From positions 2,356,001-2,420,000 of the forward strand of contig OZ251535.1 of NCBI GenBank assembly GCA_965243165.1: DNA of 64,000 bases, given 5' to 3'. Below the pieces are notes generated by a model. The model did no database searches and was not told where the DNA came from. It saw only the letters and a list, made by a program, of their open reading frames with translations. Positions 54,892-63,922 of the stretch are shown in pieces (positions within the stretch are counted from its first letter, which is position 1; each line of letters opens with the position of its first letter). The position numbers were made by a program, and so were the translations under genes. The DNA is from CATQHD01 sp965243165. GTDB taxonomy: Bacteria > Actinomycetota > Acidimicrobiia > Spongiisociales > Spongiisociaceae.

Positions 54892-56442
54892 GTGGGCACC
54901 GCAGAACGGATCGAACAACTTCACCGGCGCCGCCGCCAAGCCGAGCAGCCCGACACCAAGCAGGCGGTGGACCGCCAGCACGAGCAGGGGAAGCTGACCG
55001 CCCGCGAGCGGATCGCTCTGCTCCTGGACCCGGACAGCTTCCAGGAGATCGACCCCTTCGTGCGGCACCAGGCCCGAGGCTTCGGCATCGAAGACCGGCG
55101 CCCGCTGGGCGATGCGGTGGTAACCGGCTACGGCGCCGTGAACGGGCGCACCGTGTTCGTGTTCGCCGAAGACTTCACCGTGTTCGGCGGCAGCCTCGGC
55201 AAGGCGGTGGCCGACAAGATAACCAAGGTCATGGACATGGCCATGAAGGTGGGCGCCCCGATCGTCGGCCTCAAGGACTCGGGGGGCGCCCGCATCCAGG
55301 AAGGGGTGCAGTCGCTGGACGGGTACGGGAGGATCTTCTACCGGAACGTGCGGGCTTCGGGGGTGATCCCCCAGATCTCGGTGATCATGGGGCCGTGCGC
55401 GGGCGGCGCCGTCTACTCCCCCGCCATCACCGACTTCGTGTATCAGGTAGAGGGAACCAGCCACATGTTCATCACCGGGCCGGACGTGATCAAGGCGGTC
55501 ACCGGCGAGGACGTGACCTTCGAGGAGCTGGGGGGCGCCGCCACCCACGCCGCCACCTCGGGGGTTACCCACTTCGTCTGCAGCTCCGGGGAGGCGGCGC
55601 TGGAGGAGGTGCGGTATCTGCTGTCCTTCCTGCCGCAGAACAACATGACCCCGCCCCCCTACTACGCCCCCGCCGACTCCCCCGACCGGGCGGACGGCGG
55701 GCTCGACCTGGCAATCCCCGACTCCCCCAACCAGCCCTACGACATGGCGGCGGTGATCGAGGCGGTGGTGGACGACGGGGAGTTCTACCAGGTGCACGAG
55801 CACTGGGCGCGCAACATCGCGGTGGGGCTGGCCCGGCTCGACGGCTACTCCACCGGGATCGTGGCCAACCAGCCCTCCCATCTGGCCGGCACCCTCGACA
55901 TCGACGCTTCGAAGAAGGCGGCCCGCTTCGTGCGGATGTGCGACGCCTTCAACATCCCCATCCTCACCTTCGTGGACGTGCCGGGTTTCCTGCCGGGGGT
56001 GCAGCAGGAGCTGGGCGGCATCATCCGCCACGGCGCCAAGCTGCTGTACGCCTACTGCGAGGCGACGGTGCCCCGGGTAACGGTCATCACCCGCAAGTCC
56101 TACGGGGGGGCCTACCTGGTGATGAACGCCCGGGGGGTGGGCGCCGACCTGGTGTACGCATGGCCCTCCGCCGAGATCGCGGTCATGGGCGCGCCGGGGG
56201 CGGTGAACATCATCCACCGGCGGGAGATCGCCGCCGCCGCCGACCCCGGCGCCCGGCGCGAGTCGCTGGCGGCGGAATACGAGGAGCGCTTCGCCAACCC
56301 CTACGTCGCCTCGGAGCTGGGGCTGGTGGACAACGTGATCGAGCCCAGGGAAACCCGCCTCCGCCTGATCAAAGGCTTCGAGATGCTGCGCGACAAACGG
56401 GACGCCCTGCCTCCCAAGAAGCACGGGAACATCCCGCTCTGA
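54892..56442 (+). CDS. pccB: Acyl-CoA carboxylase beta chain (propionyl-CoA carboxylase type)
   Basis: A 516-residue carboxyltransferase that moves the carboxyl group from biotin to an acyl-CoA. It begins with GTG; the N-terminal acyl-CoA half includes DKITKVMDMAMKVGAPIVG, DSGGARIQEGV and IMGPCAGGAVYSPAITDF, and the biotin half has VDVPGFLPGVQQE and RKSYGGAYLVM with the oxyanion-forming glycines. The sequence favours the propionyl/acetyl-CoA (PccB/AccD) group over methylcrotonyl-CoA. The alpha chain follows 80 bases later; methylmalonyl-CoA mutase is encoded nearby on the other strand. Confidence 0.93.
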   Translation: MGTAERIEQLHRRRRQAEQPDTKQAVDRQHEQGKLTARERIALLLDPDSFQEIDPFVRHQARGFGIEDRRPLGDAVVTGYGAVNGRTVFVFAEDFTVFGGSLGKAVADKITKVMDMAMKVGAPIVGLKDSGGARIQEGVQSLDGYGRIFYRNVRASGVIPQISVIMGPCAGGAVYSPAITDFVYQVEGTSHMFITGPDVIKAVTGEDVTFEELGGAATHAATSGVTHFVCSSGEAALEEVRYLLSFLPQNNMTPPPYYAPADSPDRADGGLDLAIPDSPNQPYDMAAVIEAVVDDGEFYQVHEHWARNIAVGLARLDGYSTGIVANQPSHLAGTLDIDASKKAARFVRMCDAFNIPILTFVDVPGFLPGVQQELGGIIRHGAKLLYAYCEATVPRVTVITRKSYGGAYLVMNARGVGADLVYAWPSAEIAVMGAPGAVNIIHRREIAAAADPGARRESLAAEYEERFANPYVASELGLVDNVIEPRETRLRLIKGFEMLRDKRDALPPKKHGNIPL

Positions 56443-56522
56443 GGCGGCCGGGCAGAAGCGATGAAGACCGTCCGCCGGCCTCCGCCGCGCCGCCCGCTTC
56501 CCCCGCCGGAAAGGGGCGGGGC

Positions 56523-58265
56523 GTGAACTCCCTCCTGGTGGCCAACCGCGGGGAGATCGCGGTGCGGGTCATCCGCACGGCGAAGGAGCTGGGCATGCGC
56601 ACCATCGCCGTGTACTCGGATCTGGACCGCAACGCCCTCCACACGCGGCTGGCGGACGAGGCCTGGAACATCGGCGGGGCGCCCGCCTCCGAGTCGTACC
56701 TGGACGCCCGCCGCATCGTAGAGGTGGCGCGCCGGGCAGAGGCCCGCGCCGTCCACCCGGGTTACGGTTTCCTGGCCGAAAACGCCGCCTTCGCCCGCCT
56801 CGTCGACGAAGCCGGCCTCGTCTGGGTGGGGCCTCCGGCCTCGGCCATCGAGCTGATGGGCGACAAGATCCTCTCCCGCCGGACGGCCGAGCGGGCGGGG
56901 GTGGCGCCGGTGCCGGGCACGACCGATCCGGTGGAGAGCTTCAGCCAAGCCGCCAAGGCGGCTTCCCGCATCGGCTATCCGGTGGCGGTCAAGGCTTCGG
57001 CGGGCGGCGGCGGCAAGGGCATGCGGGTGGCGGCCAACCGCAAGGAGCTGGCCAAAGCCGTCGAAGGGGCGCAGCGGGAGGCCGAGGCCTACTTCGCCAA
57101 CCCGGAGATCTACCTGGAGGCCTACATCCACCGCGCCCGGCACATCGAAGCCCAGATCCTGGTGGACGGGCTCGGAAACCGCCGCTTCCTGGGCGAGCGG
57201 GAATGCTCCATCCAGCGGCGCCATCAGAAGCTGATCGAGGAGGCGCCCGCCGCCTCCTTCTCCTCCGAGGAGCGCCGCGCCCTGGGGGAGGCGGCCCTGG
57301 CGGTGGCCGACGCCTGCGGTTACGTCAACGCCGGAACGGTGGAGTTCCTGCTCCGGCCCGACGGCGGCTTCTACTTCTTGGAGATGAACACCCGGCTGCA
57401 GGTGGAGCACACCGTTACCGAGATGGTCACCGGGATCGACCTCGTGGCCGAGCAGCTGGCCGTGGCCGCCGGAGAGCCGGTCTCCTTCGAGGACCGCCCG
57501 CCGGTCAACGGCCACGCCATCGAGCTGCGGATCAACGCCGAAGACCCGGCGGCGGGCTTCCGCCCCGCGCCCGGCACCGTAACCGACTACCGGGCGCCGG
57601 CCGGGCCGGGGGTGCGGGTGGACGGGTGGATCGAACCGGGCGCCGCCGTCAGCCAGTACTACGACAACCTGCTGGCCAAGCTGGTGGTGTGGGGCCGCAC
57701 CCGGACGCAGGCCATCGCCCGCGCCAAGCGCGCCCTGGACGAGTACCGGGTGGCGGGGGTGGCCACCACCATTCCGGCCCACCGCGCCGTGCTGTCCCAT
57801 CCGGCCTTCGAGGCGGGGGAGGTCCACACCCGGTTCGTGGAGGACGAGCTGAGCTTCGACCCGGCGCCGTTCGACCGGGGGGCGGCGGCGCCCGCCGACC
57901 GGAGCGGCGTCAAGCGCACCATGACGGTGGAGGTCGAGGGGCGGCGCTTCGAGGTCGCCTATTGGTCGCAGAACGGGCCCGCCCGCCGGGGCGGGGCCCG
58001 GCCCGCGCTCCGCCCGGCCGCCCGCCGCTCCGCCGGTTTGGGCGCCGCCGAGCCGGGGGCGGTGCTGGCCCCCATGCAGGGCACCATCGTCGAGGTGGCG
58101 GCCCGCGCCGGCGACCGGGTGAAGGAAGGCCAGCCGATCTGCGTCCTCGAAGCCATGAAGATGGAGAACGAAATACCGAGCCCCATCGACGGCAAGCTGG
58201 TGGAGCTGCGGGTGAAACCCGGCGACAACGTGGCCCACAACGACATCCTGGCCGTCGTTCGTTAG
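56523..58265 (+). CDS. Acyl-CoA carboxylase alpha chain: biotin carboxylase plus biotin carrier
   Basis: 580 residues from a GTG at 56523 (GGAAAGGGGC upstream). The N-terminal biotin carboxylase domain starts LLVANRGEIAVRVIRTAKEL, the ATP-grasp glycine loop is ASAGGGGKGMRV, and FLEMNTRLQVEHTVTEMVTG carries catalytic residues. The C-terminal carrier domain has the biotinylation motif VLEAMKMENEI, with the modified Lys between the two Met residues. It forms the actinobacterial AccA/AccD-type acyl-CoA carboxylase with the preceding gene. An in-frame upstream extension exists but matches no carboxylase. Confidence 0.93.
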   Translation: MNSLLVANRGEIAVRVIRTAKELGMRTIAVYSDLDRNALHTRLADEAWNIGGAPASESYLDARRIVEVARRAEARAVHPGYGFLAENAAFARLVDEAGLVWVGPPASAIELMGDKILSRRTAERAGVAPVPGTTDPVESFSQAAKAASRIGYPVAVKASAGGGGKGMRVAANRKELAKAVEGAQREAEAYFANPEIYLEAYIHRARHIEAQILVDGLGNRRFLGERECSIQRRHQKLIEEAPAASFSSEERRALGEAALAVADACGYVNAGTVEFLLRPDGGFYFLEMNTRLQVEHTVTEMVTGIDLVAEQLAVAAGEPVSFEDRPPVNGHAIELRINAEDPAAGFRPAPGTVTDYRAPAGPGVRVDGWIEPGAAVSQYYDNLLAKLVVWGRTRTQAIARAKRALDEYRVAGVATTIPAHRAVLSHPAFEAGEVHTRFVEDELSFDPAPFDRGAAAPADRSGVKRTMTVEVEGRRFEVAYWSQNGPARRGGARPALRPAARRSAGLGAAEPGAVLAPMQGTIVEVAARAGDRVKEGQPICVLEAMKMENEIPSPIDGKLVELRVKPGDNVAHNDILAVVR

Positions 58266-58272
58266 CCCTGAT

Positions 58273-58457
58273 CGTTCACGAAAGTGGGGGCGGCCGCCCG
58301 CGACGGTCGATCAGCCCGTACATCCCAGACCCCGAAGCGGCAGCTTCACCAGCCGGTGAATCCCCATATCGGATCAGAAAGTTATTTCCCGGTATTGCCC
58401 CAGGTCAAAAGGGGTGCGGACGCTTGCTTTCATCGGCCCGCCCCGCTCTCGTGAACG
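58273..58457 (-). mobile_element. MITE-like element with terminal inverted repeats (family 2, full copy)
   Basis: 185 bp, no ORF. The ends CGTTCACGAAAGTGGGG (58273 on) and, on the other strand, CGTTCACGAGAGCGGGG (from 58457) are inverted repeats of about 20 bp. Inside, on the minus strand, are CCCTTTTGACCTGGGG, CTTTCTGATCCGATATGGGG and TTCACCGGCTGGTGAA, all found again in the fragments at 8.2-9.0 kb. It is probably a small non-autonomous element or palindromic extragenic repeat; no target duplication was established. Confidence 0.55.
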
Positions 58458-58463
58458 TTTGCG

Positions 58464-58742
58464 TCACACCCCCCTGATACCTTGGGGCGGTACACAAACC
58501 GCAGCCGATCCGGATGCTGCGGTCATACAGAGGCCGCCCCTCCCAGAGCCGAGGCTCCAAGGGCGGGGCGGCCGACCTGGCTGTGCCGAGGCGGATCGGA
58601 CGCAGAGGGCCGCAGCGCGCCCTCGGCGCCCGAAGACGATGGTTCGGAGGCGGCGGGGGCGGGGTGCCCGGCGAAGCCGGGGCGGGGGGCGGAGAACGCG
58701 AAAAACGATGCGTTGCTTCGGGTTGGCGTCGTTCGAGTTCGA
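58464..58742 (+). repeat. Family 1 hairpin-rich dispersed repeat, copy C (candidate structured RNA)
   Basis: Starts TCACACCCCCCTGATACCTT six bases after the MITE-like element and ends GTTCGAGTTCGA. The hairpin series of copies A and B is kept, with variation mostly in loops; the second stem has an inner GAGCC/GGCTC. The remaining bases to the mutase gene (58743-58968) show nothing recognisable. Confidence 0.75.
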
Positions 58743-58968
58743 ACAGCCCCCCTCCCGGACCATTGACCGCACACGCCCAGAACGCCCGCTGGCCGCCGAT
58801 GACCTTCCGAAACCGGCCCCAACCGGCCCGACCCGCCCCAGAAACCGCTCAGAACCCTCCAGGAGCATCCCAACCCGGCCGACAAACCCCAAACCAACCC
58901 CCTACCAAGCCAAACACGGTGGATTCAGGGTGAATCATCGGGGTCGGCCCCCGCTGAACCCCTTCGGC

Positions 58969-60552
58969 TCAGGAAGGGCGGTGGACGCCGAACACCCGGC
59001 GGAGGGCGTCGGAAACCTCACCCAGGGTGGCGCCCGACTCGAGCGCCGCCTTCATGGGGGGCATCAGGTTGGAGTCTCCGGCGGCGGCTTCGGACACCTC
59101 GGCCAGCGTCCGGTCGACAGACGGGCGGCTGCGCCCGGCGCGGAAGGCGGCCAACCTGGCCCGCTGGGCGGCCTCGACGGCCGGATCCACCGCCAAGGGC
59201 TGCACGGAGGGGCCGCCGCCCTCGGCGTAGCGGTTCACCCCCACCACTCCGTCCTCGCCTGATTCGATGCGCCGGGACGCCCGGTAGGCCGCCTCCTCGA
59301 TCTCGGCCTGGGGGAAGCCCTGCTCGACGGCGGCCACCGCCCCGCCCAGCCGGTCGATCCGCTCGATGAGGCGCCAGGCGGCCTCCTCCAGCCCGTCGGT
59401 GAGCCGCTCCACGTAGTAGGAGCCGGCCAGAGGGTCCACCGTGTCGGTCAGCCCCGACTCGGCGGCCAGTATCTGCTGGGTGCGGAGGGCGATGGTGGCC
59501 GAATGTTCGGTGGGCAGGCCCAGCGCCTCGTCGAAGGCGTTGGTGTGCAGGGATTGGGTTCCGCCCAGGACGGCGGCCGCGGCCTGCAGGGCGGTGCGGA
59601 CGATGTTGTTCTCCGGCTGCTGGGCGGTGAGGGTCGAACCGGCGGTCTGGGTGTGGAACCGCATCCGTTGGGCGGCGGGGTCGGAGGCGCCGAACCGTTC
59701 CTTCATGATGCGGGCCCACATCCGCCGGGCGGCGCGGAACTTGGCGGCTTCCTCGAACAGATGGTTGTGGGAGTTCCAGAAAAAGGACAGCCGGGGGCCG
59801 AACCGGTCCACGTCCAACCCCGCCGCCGCGGCCGCCTCCGCGTAGGCGATCCCGTTGGCCAGCGTGAAGGCGATCTCCTGGGCGGCGGTGGCGCCCGCCT
59901 CTCGGATGTGGTAGCCGCTGATCGAGATGGTGTTCCAGTTGGGGAGCTCCCGGCTGCAGTAGGCGAACAGGTCGGTGATCAGCCGCATGGACGCCGCCGG
60001 CGGGTAGATGTAGGTGCCGCGGGCGATGTATTCCTTGAGGATGTCGTTCTGGACGGTGCCTCTGATCCGCTCCGGAGGCGCGCCCTGCTCCTCGGCCGCC
60101 AGCTGGTAGAGCAGCAGCAGGATGGGGGCGGTGGCGTTGATGGTCATGGAGGTGGTCGCTTCGGCCAGCGGCAGGCCGTCCACCAGGGTGCGCATGTCGT
60201 CCAGGCTGTCGATCGCCACCCCCACCTTGCCCACCTCCCCGGCCGCCAAGGGCGAATCGGAGTCGAGCCCCATCTGCGTGGGCAGGTCGAAGGCGACTGA
60301 AAGGCCGGTCTGCCCGGCTTCCAGCAGCTTCCGGAAGCGGCGGTTGGTTTCGGCGGCGGTTCCGAACCCGGCGTACTGGCGCATCGTCCAGGGCCGGCCC
60401 CGGTACATGGTGGGGTAGGGGCCGCGGGTGAACGGAAAGGCCCCCGGCTCTCCCAGCTCTCCGTGGGGGCCGGGGCCGTAGACGGCGTCGATCTCGAGCC
60501 CGCTGGAGGTTACGCGGGGGGCGGGCGCCGATGAAGCCGATGAATTGGACAC
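58969..60552 (-). CDS. Methylmalonyl-CoA mutase large subunit, without cobalamin-binding domain
   Basis: 527 residues. The substrate-binding TIM-barrel domain begins FPFTRGPYPTMYRGRPWTMR and QYAGFGTAAETNRRF; later NDILKEYIARGTYIYPPAAS, YHIREAGATAAQEIAFTLA and SLHTNAFDEALGLPTEHSA are typical. It ends where single-chain mutases continue into the B12-binding domain (DxHxxG), so it is the two-subunit type; the small B12 subunit gene is not in the window. With the carboxylase it would convert propionyl-CoA to succinyl-CoA. Isobutyryl- or ethylmalonyl-CoA mutase is an alternative, less likely with the RPWTMRQYAG start. Confidence 0.9.
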   Translation of the reverse strand: MSNSSASSAPAPRVTSSGLEIDAVYGPGPHGELGEPGAFPFTRGPYPTMYRGRPWTMRQYAGFGTAAETNRRFRKLLEAGQTGLSVAFDLPTQMGLDSDSPLAAGEVGKVGVAIDSLDDMRTLVDGLPLAEATTSMTINATAPILLLLYQLAAEEQGAPPERIRGTVQNDILKEYIARGTYIYPPAASMRLITDLFAYCSRELPNWNTISISGYHIREAGATAAQEIAFTLANGIAYAEAAAAAGLDVDRFGPRLSFFWNSHNHLFEEAAKFRAARRMWARIMKERFGASDPAAQRMRFHTQTAGSTLTAQQPENNIVRTALQAAAAVLGGTQSLHTNAFDEALGLPTEHSATIALRTQQILAAESGLTDTVDPLAGSYYVERLTDGLEEAAWRLIERIDRLGGAVAAVEQGFPQAEIEEAAYRASRRIESGEDGVVGVNRYAEGGGPSVQPLAVDPAVEAAQRARLAAFRAGRSRPSVDRTLAEVSEAAAGDSNLMPPMKAALESGATLGEVSDALRRVFGVHRPS

Positions 60553-60576
60553 TGACCTGGGTATCCTGACTGATCG

Positions 60577-63144
60577 ATGGCCCTGATCCTAACCTCGGAG
60601 CCCCCCGGCCCCGATGACGGCGCCGCCGAGCTGACCATCCACGACGTCGAACGCCGGGAGATCCGCCAGCGGTGGTCGCTGGCCCTGGTCTTGAGTGCAG
60701 CCGTAACCCTGGTGCTGGCCACCTGGATCGGCCTGTTCGGTTTCCTGGGCGCCAACGCCGCCTACGGGGTCTTCGACCGGTTCATCGAGCGGTGGATGCC
60801 GGAGACCGAAGCGGCCGGCGCCCTGCTGGACCTGCCGGATCTGTCCAGAGTCTCCCGCATCTTCACCGAGGACGGGGTGCTGCTGGCCGAGCTGCATGCC
60901 GGGCGCAACTCCGAGCCGGCCCGCATATCGGAGATCCCCGATTCCCTCATCTACGCGGTGCTGGCCGCCGAGGACGGCGACTACTACGAGCACGAAGGGA
61001 TCGATTTCACCGCCATCGTCAGCGCCATGCGTGACTACGTAACCGGCGCCTCCCAGCGGGGCGGCTCCACCATCACCCAGCAGGTGGTCAAGAACAACAT
61101 CGTCGGCAGCGAGCTGACCATCCAGCGCAAGATCCAGGAGGCGCTGTTCGCCATCGAGATGGAGCAGCGCTACACCAAGCGGGAGATACTCGAGTTCTAC
61201 CTCAACTCGGTGTATTTCGGTTGGTCGGCCTACGGAGTGAGGGCGGCGGCGCTCGAGTACTTCGGCAAGAACCTGGCGGATCTGACCATCGCCGAATCGG
61301 CGGTCATCGCCGTAACGATCCGCAACCCTTCCCTCTACGACCCGCGCCGCCAGCAGGAACGCGCCCGCGACCGGCGGGACGACGTGATCGACGCCATGGC
61401 CGCCTCCGGCTTCATCTCCTATGAAGAGGCGGCGGCGGCCAAGCAAGAGCCCTACGCGATCCAGCCGCCCGCCCAGTTCGAGAGCCCCGCCGACCACGTG
61501 GCGGCCGAGGTGCGCCGCCAGATGCTCAACGACCCCGAGTTCTCCTTCCTGGGCGGCGACAAGACGGAGCGGCGGTGGGCGATCTTCGGCTGCCCGGCCC
61601 ATGAGACCGACTGCGAGGGCGGCGGCGGCCTCGACATATACGTAACGGTCGATCTCGAGCTGCAGGCAGCGGCCAACCGCATCCTCCGGTCGTGGCTTCC
61701 CGTCCCCGGCCAGGACTTCTCCGACCCCAGGGGCGCCCCCACCGGCGCGGTGGCCATGGTCGAGAACCACACGGGGGCGGTGCTGGCCATGTCGTCGGGC
61801 CTCCCCTTCGAGCAGGAGCAGTTCGACCTGGCCGTCCAGGGGAGGCGCAACCCCGGTTCGGCCTTCAAGCCGTTCGTGCTGGCCGCCTACCTGGAGAGCG
61901 GGGGGAGCCTGCAGTCCTACTGGGACGCCCGCAGCCCGCTCGAGATCGAATGCGAGGATCCGTGCGGGCCGGACGGCGGCTACGTCTGGACGGTGCGCAA
62001 CGCCGGCAACGTGGACGACCTGATCACCGCGGCCCAGGCCACGCAGTCGTCGGTCAACACCGTGTACGCCCAGATATCGGTGCTGATCGGACCGCAGGCC
62101 GTCATCCGCACCGCCCGCAGCCTGGGCATCACCTCCGATCTGGAGGAGGTGTACTCGCTGGCGCTGGGGGCCGGGGCGGTGAGCCCCCTGGAGATGGCCT
62201 CCGCCTACAGCGCCTTCGCCGCCAACGGCGTCCACGCCGACCCTTATCTGGTCTCCCGCATCACCACCGGGGGCGGGGAGGTCATCTACGAGCGGCAGGC
62301 GCGCACCACCCAGGCGCTCGACCCGGCCCTGGCGGCGGCGGTGCGCCGGCCGATGGAGCGGGTGGTCTGCTGCGGAACGGCCCGCCGGGCCATCATCGAA
62401 GGGGTTCAGCAGGCCGGCAAGACCGGCACCCACCAGGCCTACCGGGACGCCTGGTTCGTGGGCTACGTACCCAACTTCACCACCGCCGTCTGGGTGGGGT
62501 TTCCGGACGAGCAGGTGGCGCTGCGGGACGTGGTGATCAACGGGGAGACCTACACCAGAGTGTTCGGCGGGTCGGTGCCCGCGCCGATCTGGAAGGAGTT
62601 CATGGAGGTGGTGCTGGCCAAGTATCCGGCGGGCGAGTTCCCCAGCAGCCGGGGCCTCGGCGCCTACAACCAGGTTCCCGTCACCGTCGTTCCGAACGTG
62701 GCGGGGCTGCCCCTGAAAGAGGCCGAGAACGCCCTGTTGGCCGCCCTTCTGCGCCCGGAGGTGGAGGAGGTTCCCTCGGCGGGGCCGCCCGGCGCGGTGC
62801 TGGACACGGATCCGGCGGCCGGGGAACAGGTCGACCAAGGGTCGGCGGTGCGGCTGCGGGTGCCGGGCGAGGCAGCAGGCCTGGTCATGCCCGATCTGGC
62901 GGGCCAGGACCTCGACTCGGCCCTGGCGTCGCTCCGAGCCGCTCTGGCGGCCGCTTCTCTGGAAGCCTCGGTGTCGGTCGCAACCGAGCCGACCGCCGAC
63001 CCCGCCCTGGCCGGGTTGGTGATCCGCACCGACCCCGCCGCAGGCGGGACCGTCCCCCCCGGCGGCGCGGTCACCCTGGTAGCCGGGGCGGCGGAACAAG
63101 AAGAAGCGCCGGAACAGCCTGCTTCCACCGAGCAAGAGGGTTGA
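60577..63144 (+). CDS. Class A penicillin-binding protein with two PASTA domains
   Basis: 855 residues. A cytoplasmic tail and one membrane helix (about 33-57) precede the glycosyltransferase domain (AVLAAEDGDYYEHEGIDF, GGSTITQQVVKNN and QRYTKREILEFYLNSVYFG). The transpeptidase has the active-site Ser in GSAFKPF, SSVNT (SxN) and KTGTHQAY (KTG). Two PASTA repeats follow (about 700-765 and 770-835: VPNVAGLPLKEAENALL and MPDLAGQDLDSALASLR). It polymerises and cross-links peptidoglycan. Several codons use GCC/GCG heavily, like the core genes. Confidence 0.93.
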   Translation: MALILTSEPPGPDDGAAELTIHDVERREIRQRWSLALVLSAAVTLVLATWIGLFGFLGANAAYGVFDRFIERWMPETEAAGALLDLPDLSRVSRIFTEDGVLLAELHAGRNSEPARISEIPDSLIYAVLAAEDGDYYEHEGIDFTAIVSAMRDYVTGASQRGGSTITQQVVKNNIVGSELTIQRKIQEALFAIEMEQRYTKREILEFYLNSVYFGWSAYGVRAAALEYFGKNLADLTIAESAVIAVTIRNPSLYDPRRQQERARDRRDDVIDAMAASGFISYEEAAAAKQEPYAIQPPAQFESPADHVAAEVRRQMLNDPEFSFLGGDKTERRWAIFGCPAHETDCEGGGGLDIYVTVDLELQAAANRILRSWLPVPGQDFSDPRGAPTGAVAMVENHTGAVLAMSSGLPFEQEQFDLAVQGRRNPGSAFKPFVLAAYLESGGSLQSYWDARSPLEIECEDPCGPDGGYVWTVRNAGNVDDLITAAQATQSSVNTVYAQISVLIGPQAVIRTARSLGITSDLEEVYSLALGAGAVSPLEMASAYSAFAANGVHADPYLVSRITTGGGEVIYERQARTTQALDPALAAAVRRPMERVVCCGTARRAIIEGVQQAGKTGTHQAYRDAWFVGYVPNFTTAVWVGFPDEQVALRDVVINGETYTRVFGGSVPAPIWKEFMEVVLAKYPAGEFPSSRGLGAYNQVPVTVVPNVAGLPLKEAENALLAALLRPEVEEVPSAGPPGAVLDTDPAAGEQVDQGSAVRLRVPGEAAGLVMPDLAGQDLDSALASLRAALAAASLEASVSVATEPTADPALAGLVIRTDPAAGGTVPPGGAVTLVAGAAEQEEAPEQPASTEQEG

Positions 63145-63289
63145 CCTCCCGTCCCCTTCGACCCCGCCGTCATGGGAGTTCACAGCCCGCGGGCCCGCCG
63201 CCCGCGCCCCCTTGGTCGGCCCCGCCGCCCTTCCCGCCCCGGCCCGTCCGCCCCGCCCGGATGAGCCTCCCGCCTCTGACCAGATGGAG

Positions 63290-63335
63290 CTTCACAGTAT
63301 TCACCCAGGTCAGAAGGCCTGCGGGGTGCATCTTC
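63290..63335 (-). repeat. Family 2 repeat, short fragment
   Basis: The minus strand reads CGCAGGCCTTCTGACCTGGG then TGAATAC, matching the central part of the family 2 repeats. The rest of 63145-63408 holds no recognisable gene. Confidence 0.45.
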
Positions 63336-63408
63336 GGGTGCCTCCTCTGTCTTCGCGACCGGTCCGGGTGGTCGAGAACGCGAAAGAAATCCGAGGTCTG
63401 CTAAAAAT

Positions 63409-63441
63409 AACTATCGTTAACTATCGTTTTTGATGTATAAT
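63409..63441 (+). promoter_or_regulatory. Leaderless promoter with tandem 10-bp operator repeats
   Basis: AACTATCGTT occurs twice in tandem (63409-63418, 63419-63428), over the place where a -35 would lie. A perfect TATAAT follows at 63436-63441, seven bases before the ATG at 63449, so the transcript should be leaderless and controlled at the repeats. Confidence 0.65.
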
Positions 63442-63448
63442 GTACCCT

Positions 63449-63922
63449 ATGCGGTATGCAGCGCCCGGAACAGTCCGTCTGGATGATCGTCCTCCCGTCG
63501 CCGCGGACATCGCGCCTTCTCCGGGCGCTGTTTGCCGCATACCGGCCCAGCAGCGGTACAGCATCTCCCCCCGCCTGCTGCCGGCGGAGGCCCGCGCGGG
63601 CCTCGACCCCTCCCACCCCTACGTCCGTACCTACTGGACGGCGGCGGTGGGTCCGGGTGCGGTGGCGGACCTGCTCCGCTTGATCGCCGCCGCCCGGAGG
63701 GAGGAGACCATCCCCCACCCCCTCTTCCTGCCGGTGCTGTGCCGGGAAGGTCTGGTCCACCACGCGGGCCGGTCGGTGTGGGTGCGCGACCTGGTGCCCC
63801 CGATCAGGCGGGAGCATCTGTCCCGGCTCTCCCCCACCCTCAAGAGGCGCCACCGCCGGGACCTGGCGGCCGCCCGCCTCCGGCTGCTCCAGAACATCGC
63901 CCGAGCCCCCGCCCCCGCATAG
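63449..63922 (+). CDS. Hypothetical protein behind a leaderless promoter
   Basis: 157 residues, not recognised. It begins MRYAAPGTVRLDDRPPVAAD and contains HPYVRTYWTAAVGPGAVADL and IPHPLFLPVLCREGLVHHAG, ending in an Arg-rich helical tail (LSPTLKRRHRRDLAAARLRL). It is hydrophilic with no signal peptide. The start at 63449 is set by the TATAAT seven bases upstream. An AT-rich stretch after the stop (63970-64000) looks like the promoter of the next gene. Confidence 0.6.
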   Translation: MRYAAPGTVRLDDRPPVAADIAPSPGAVCRIPAQQRYSISPRLLPAEARAGLDPSHPYVRTYWTAAVGPGAVADLLRLIAAARREETIPHPLFLPVLCREGLVHHAGRSVWVRDLVPPIRREHLSRLSPTLKRRHRRDLAAARLRLLQNIARAPAPA

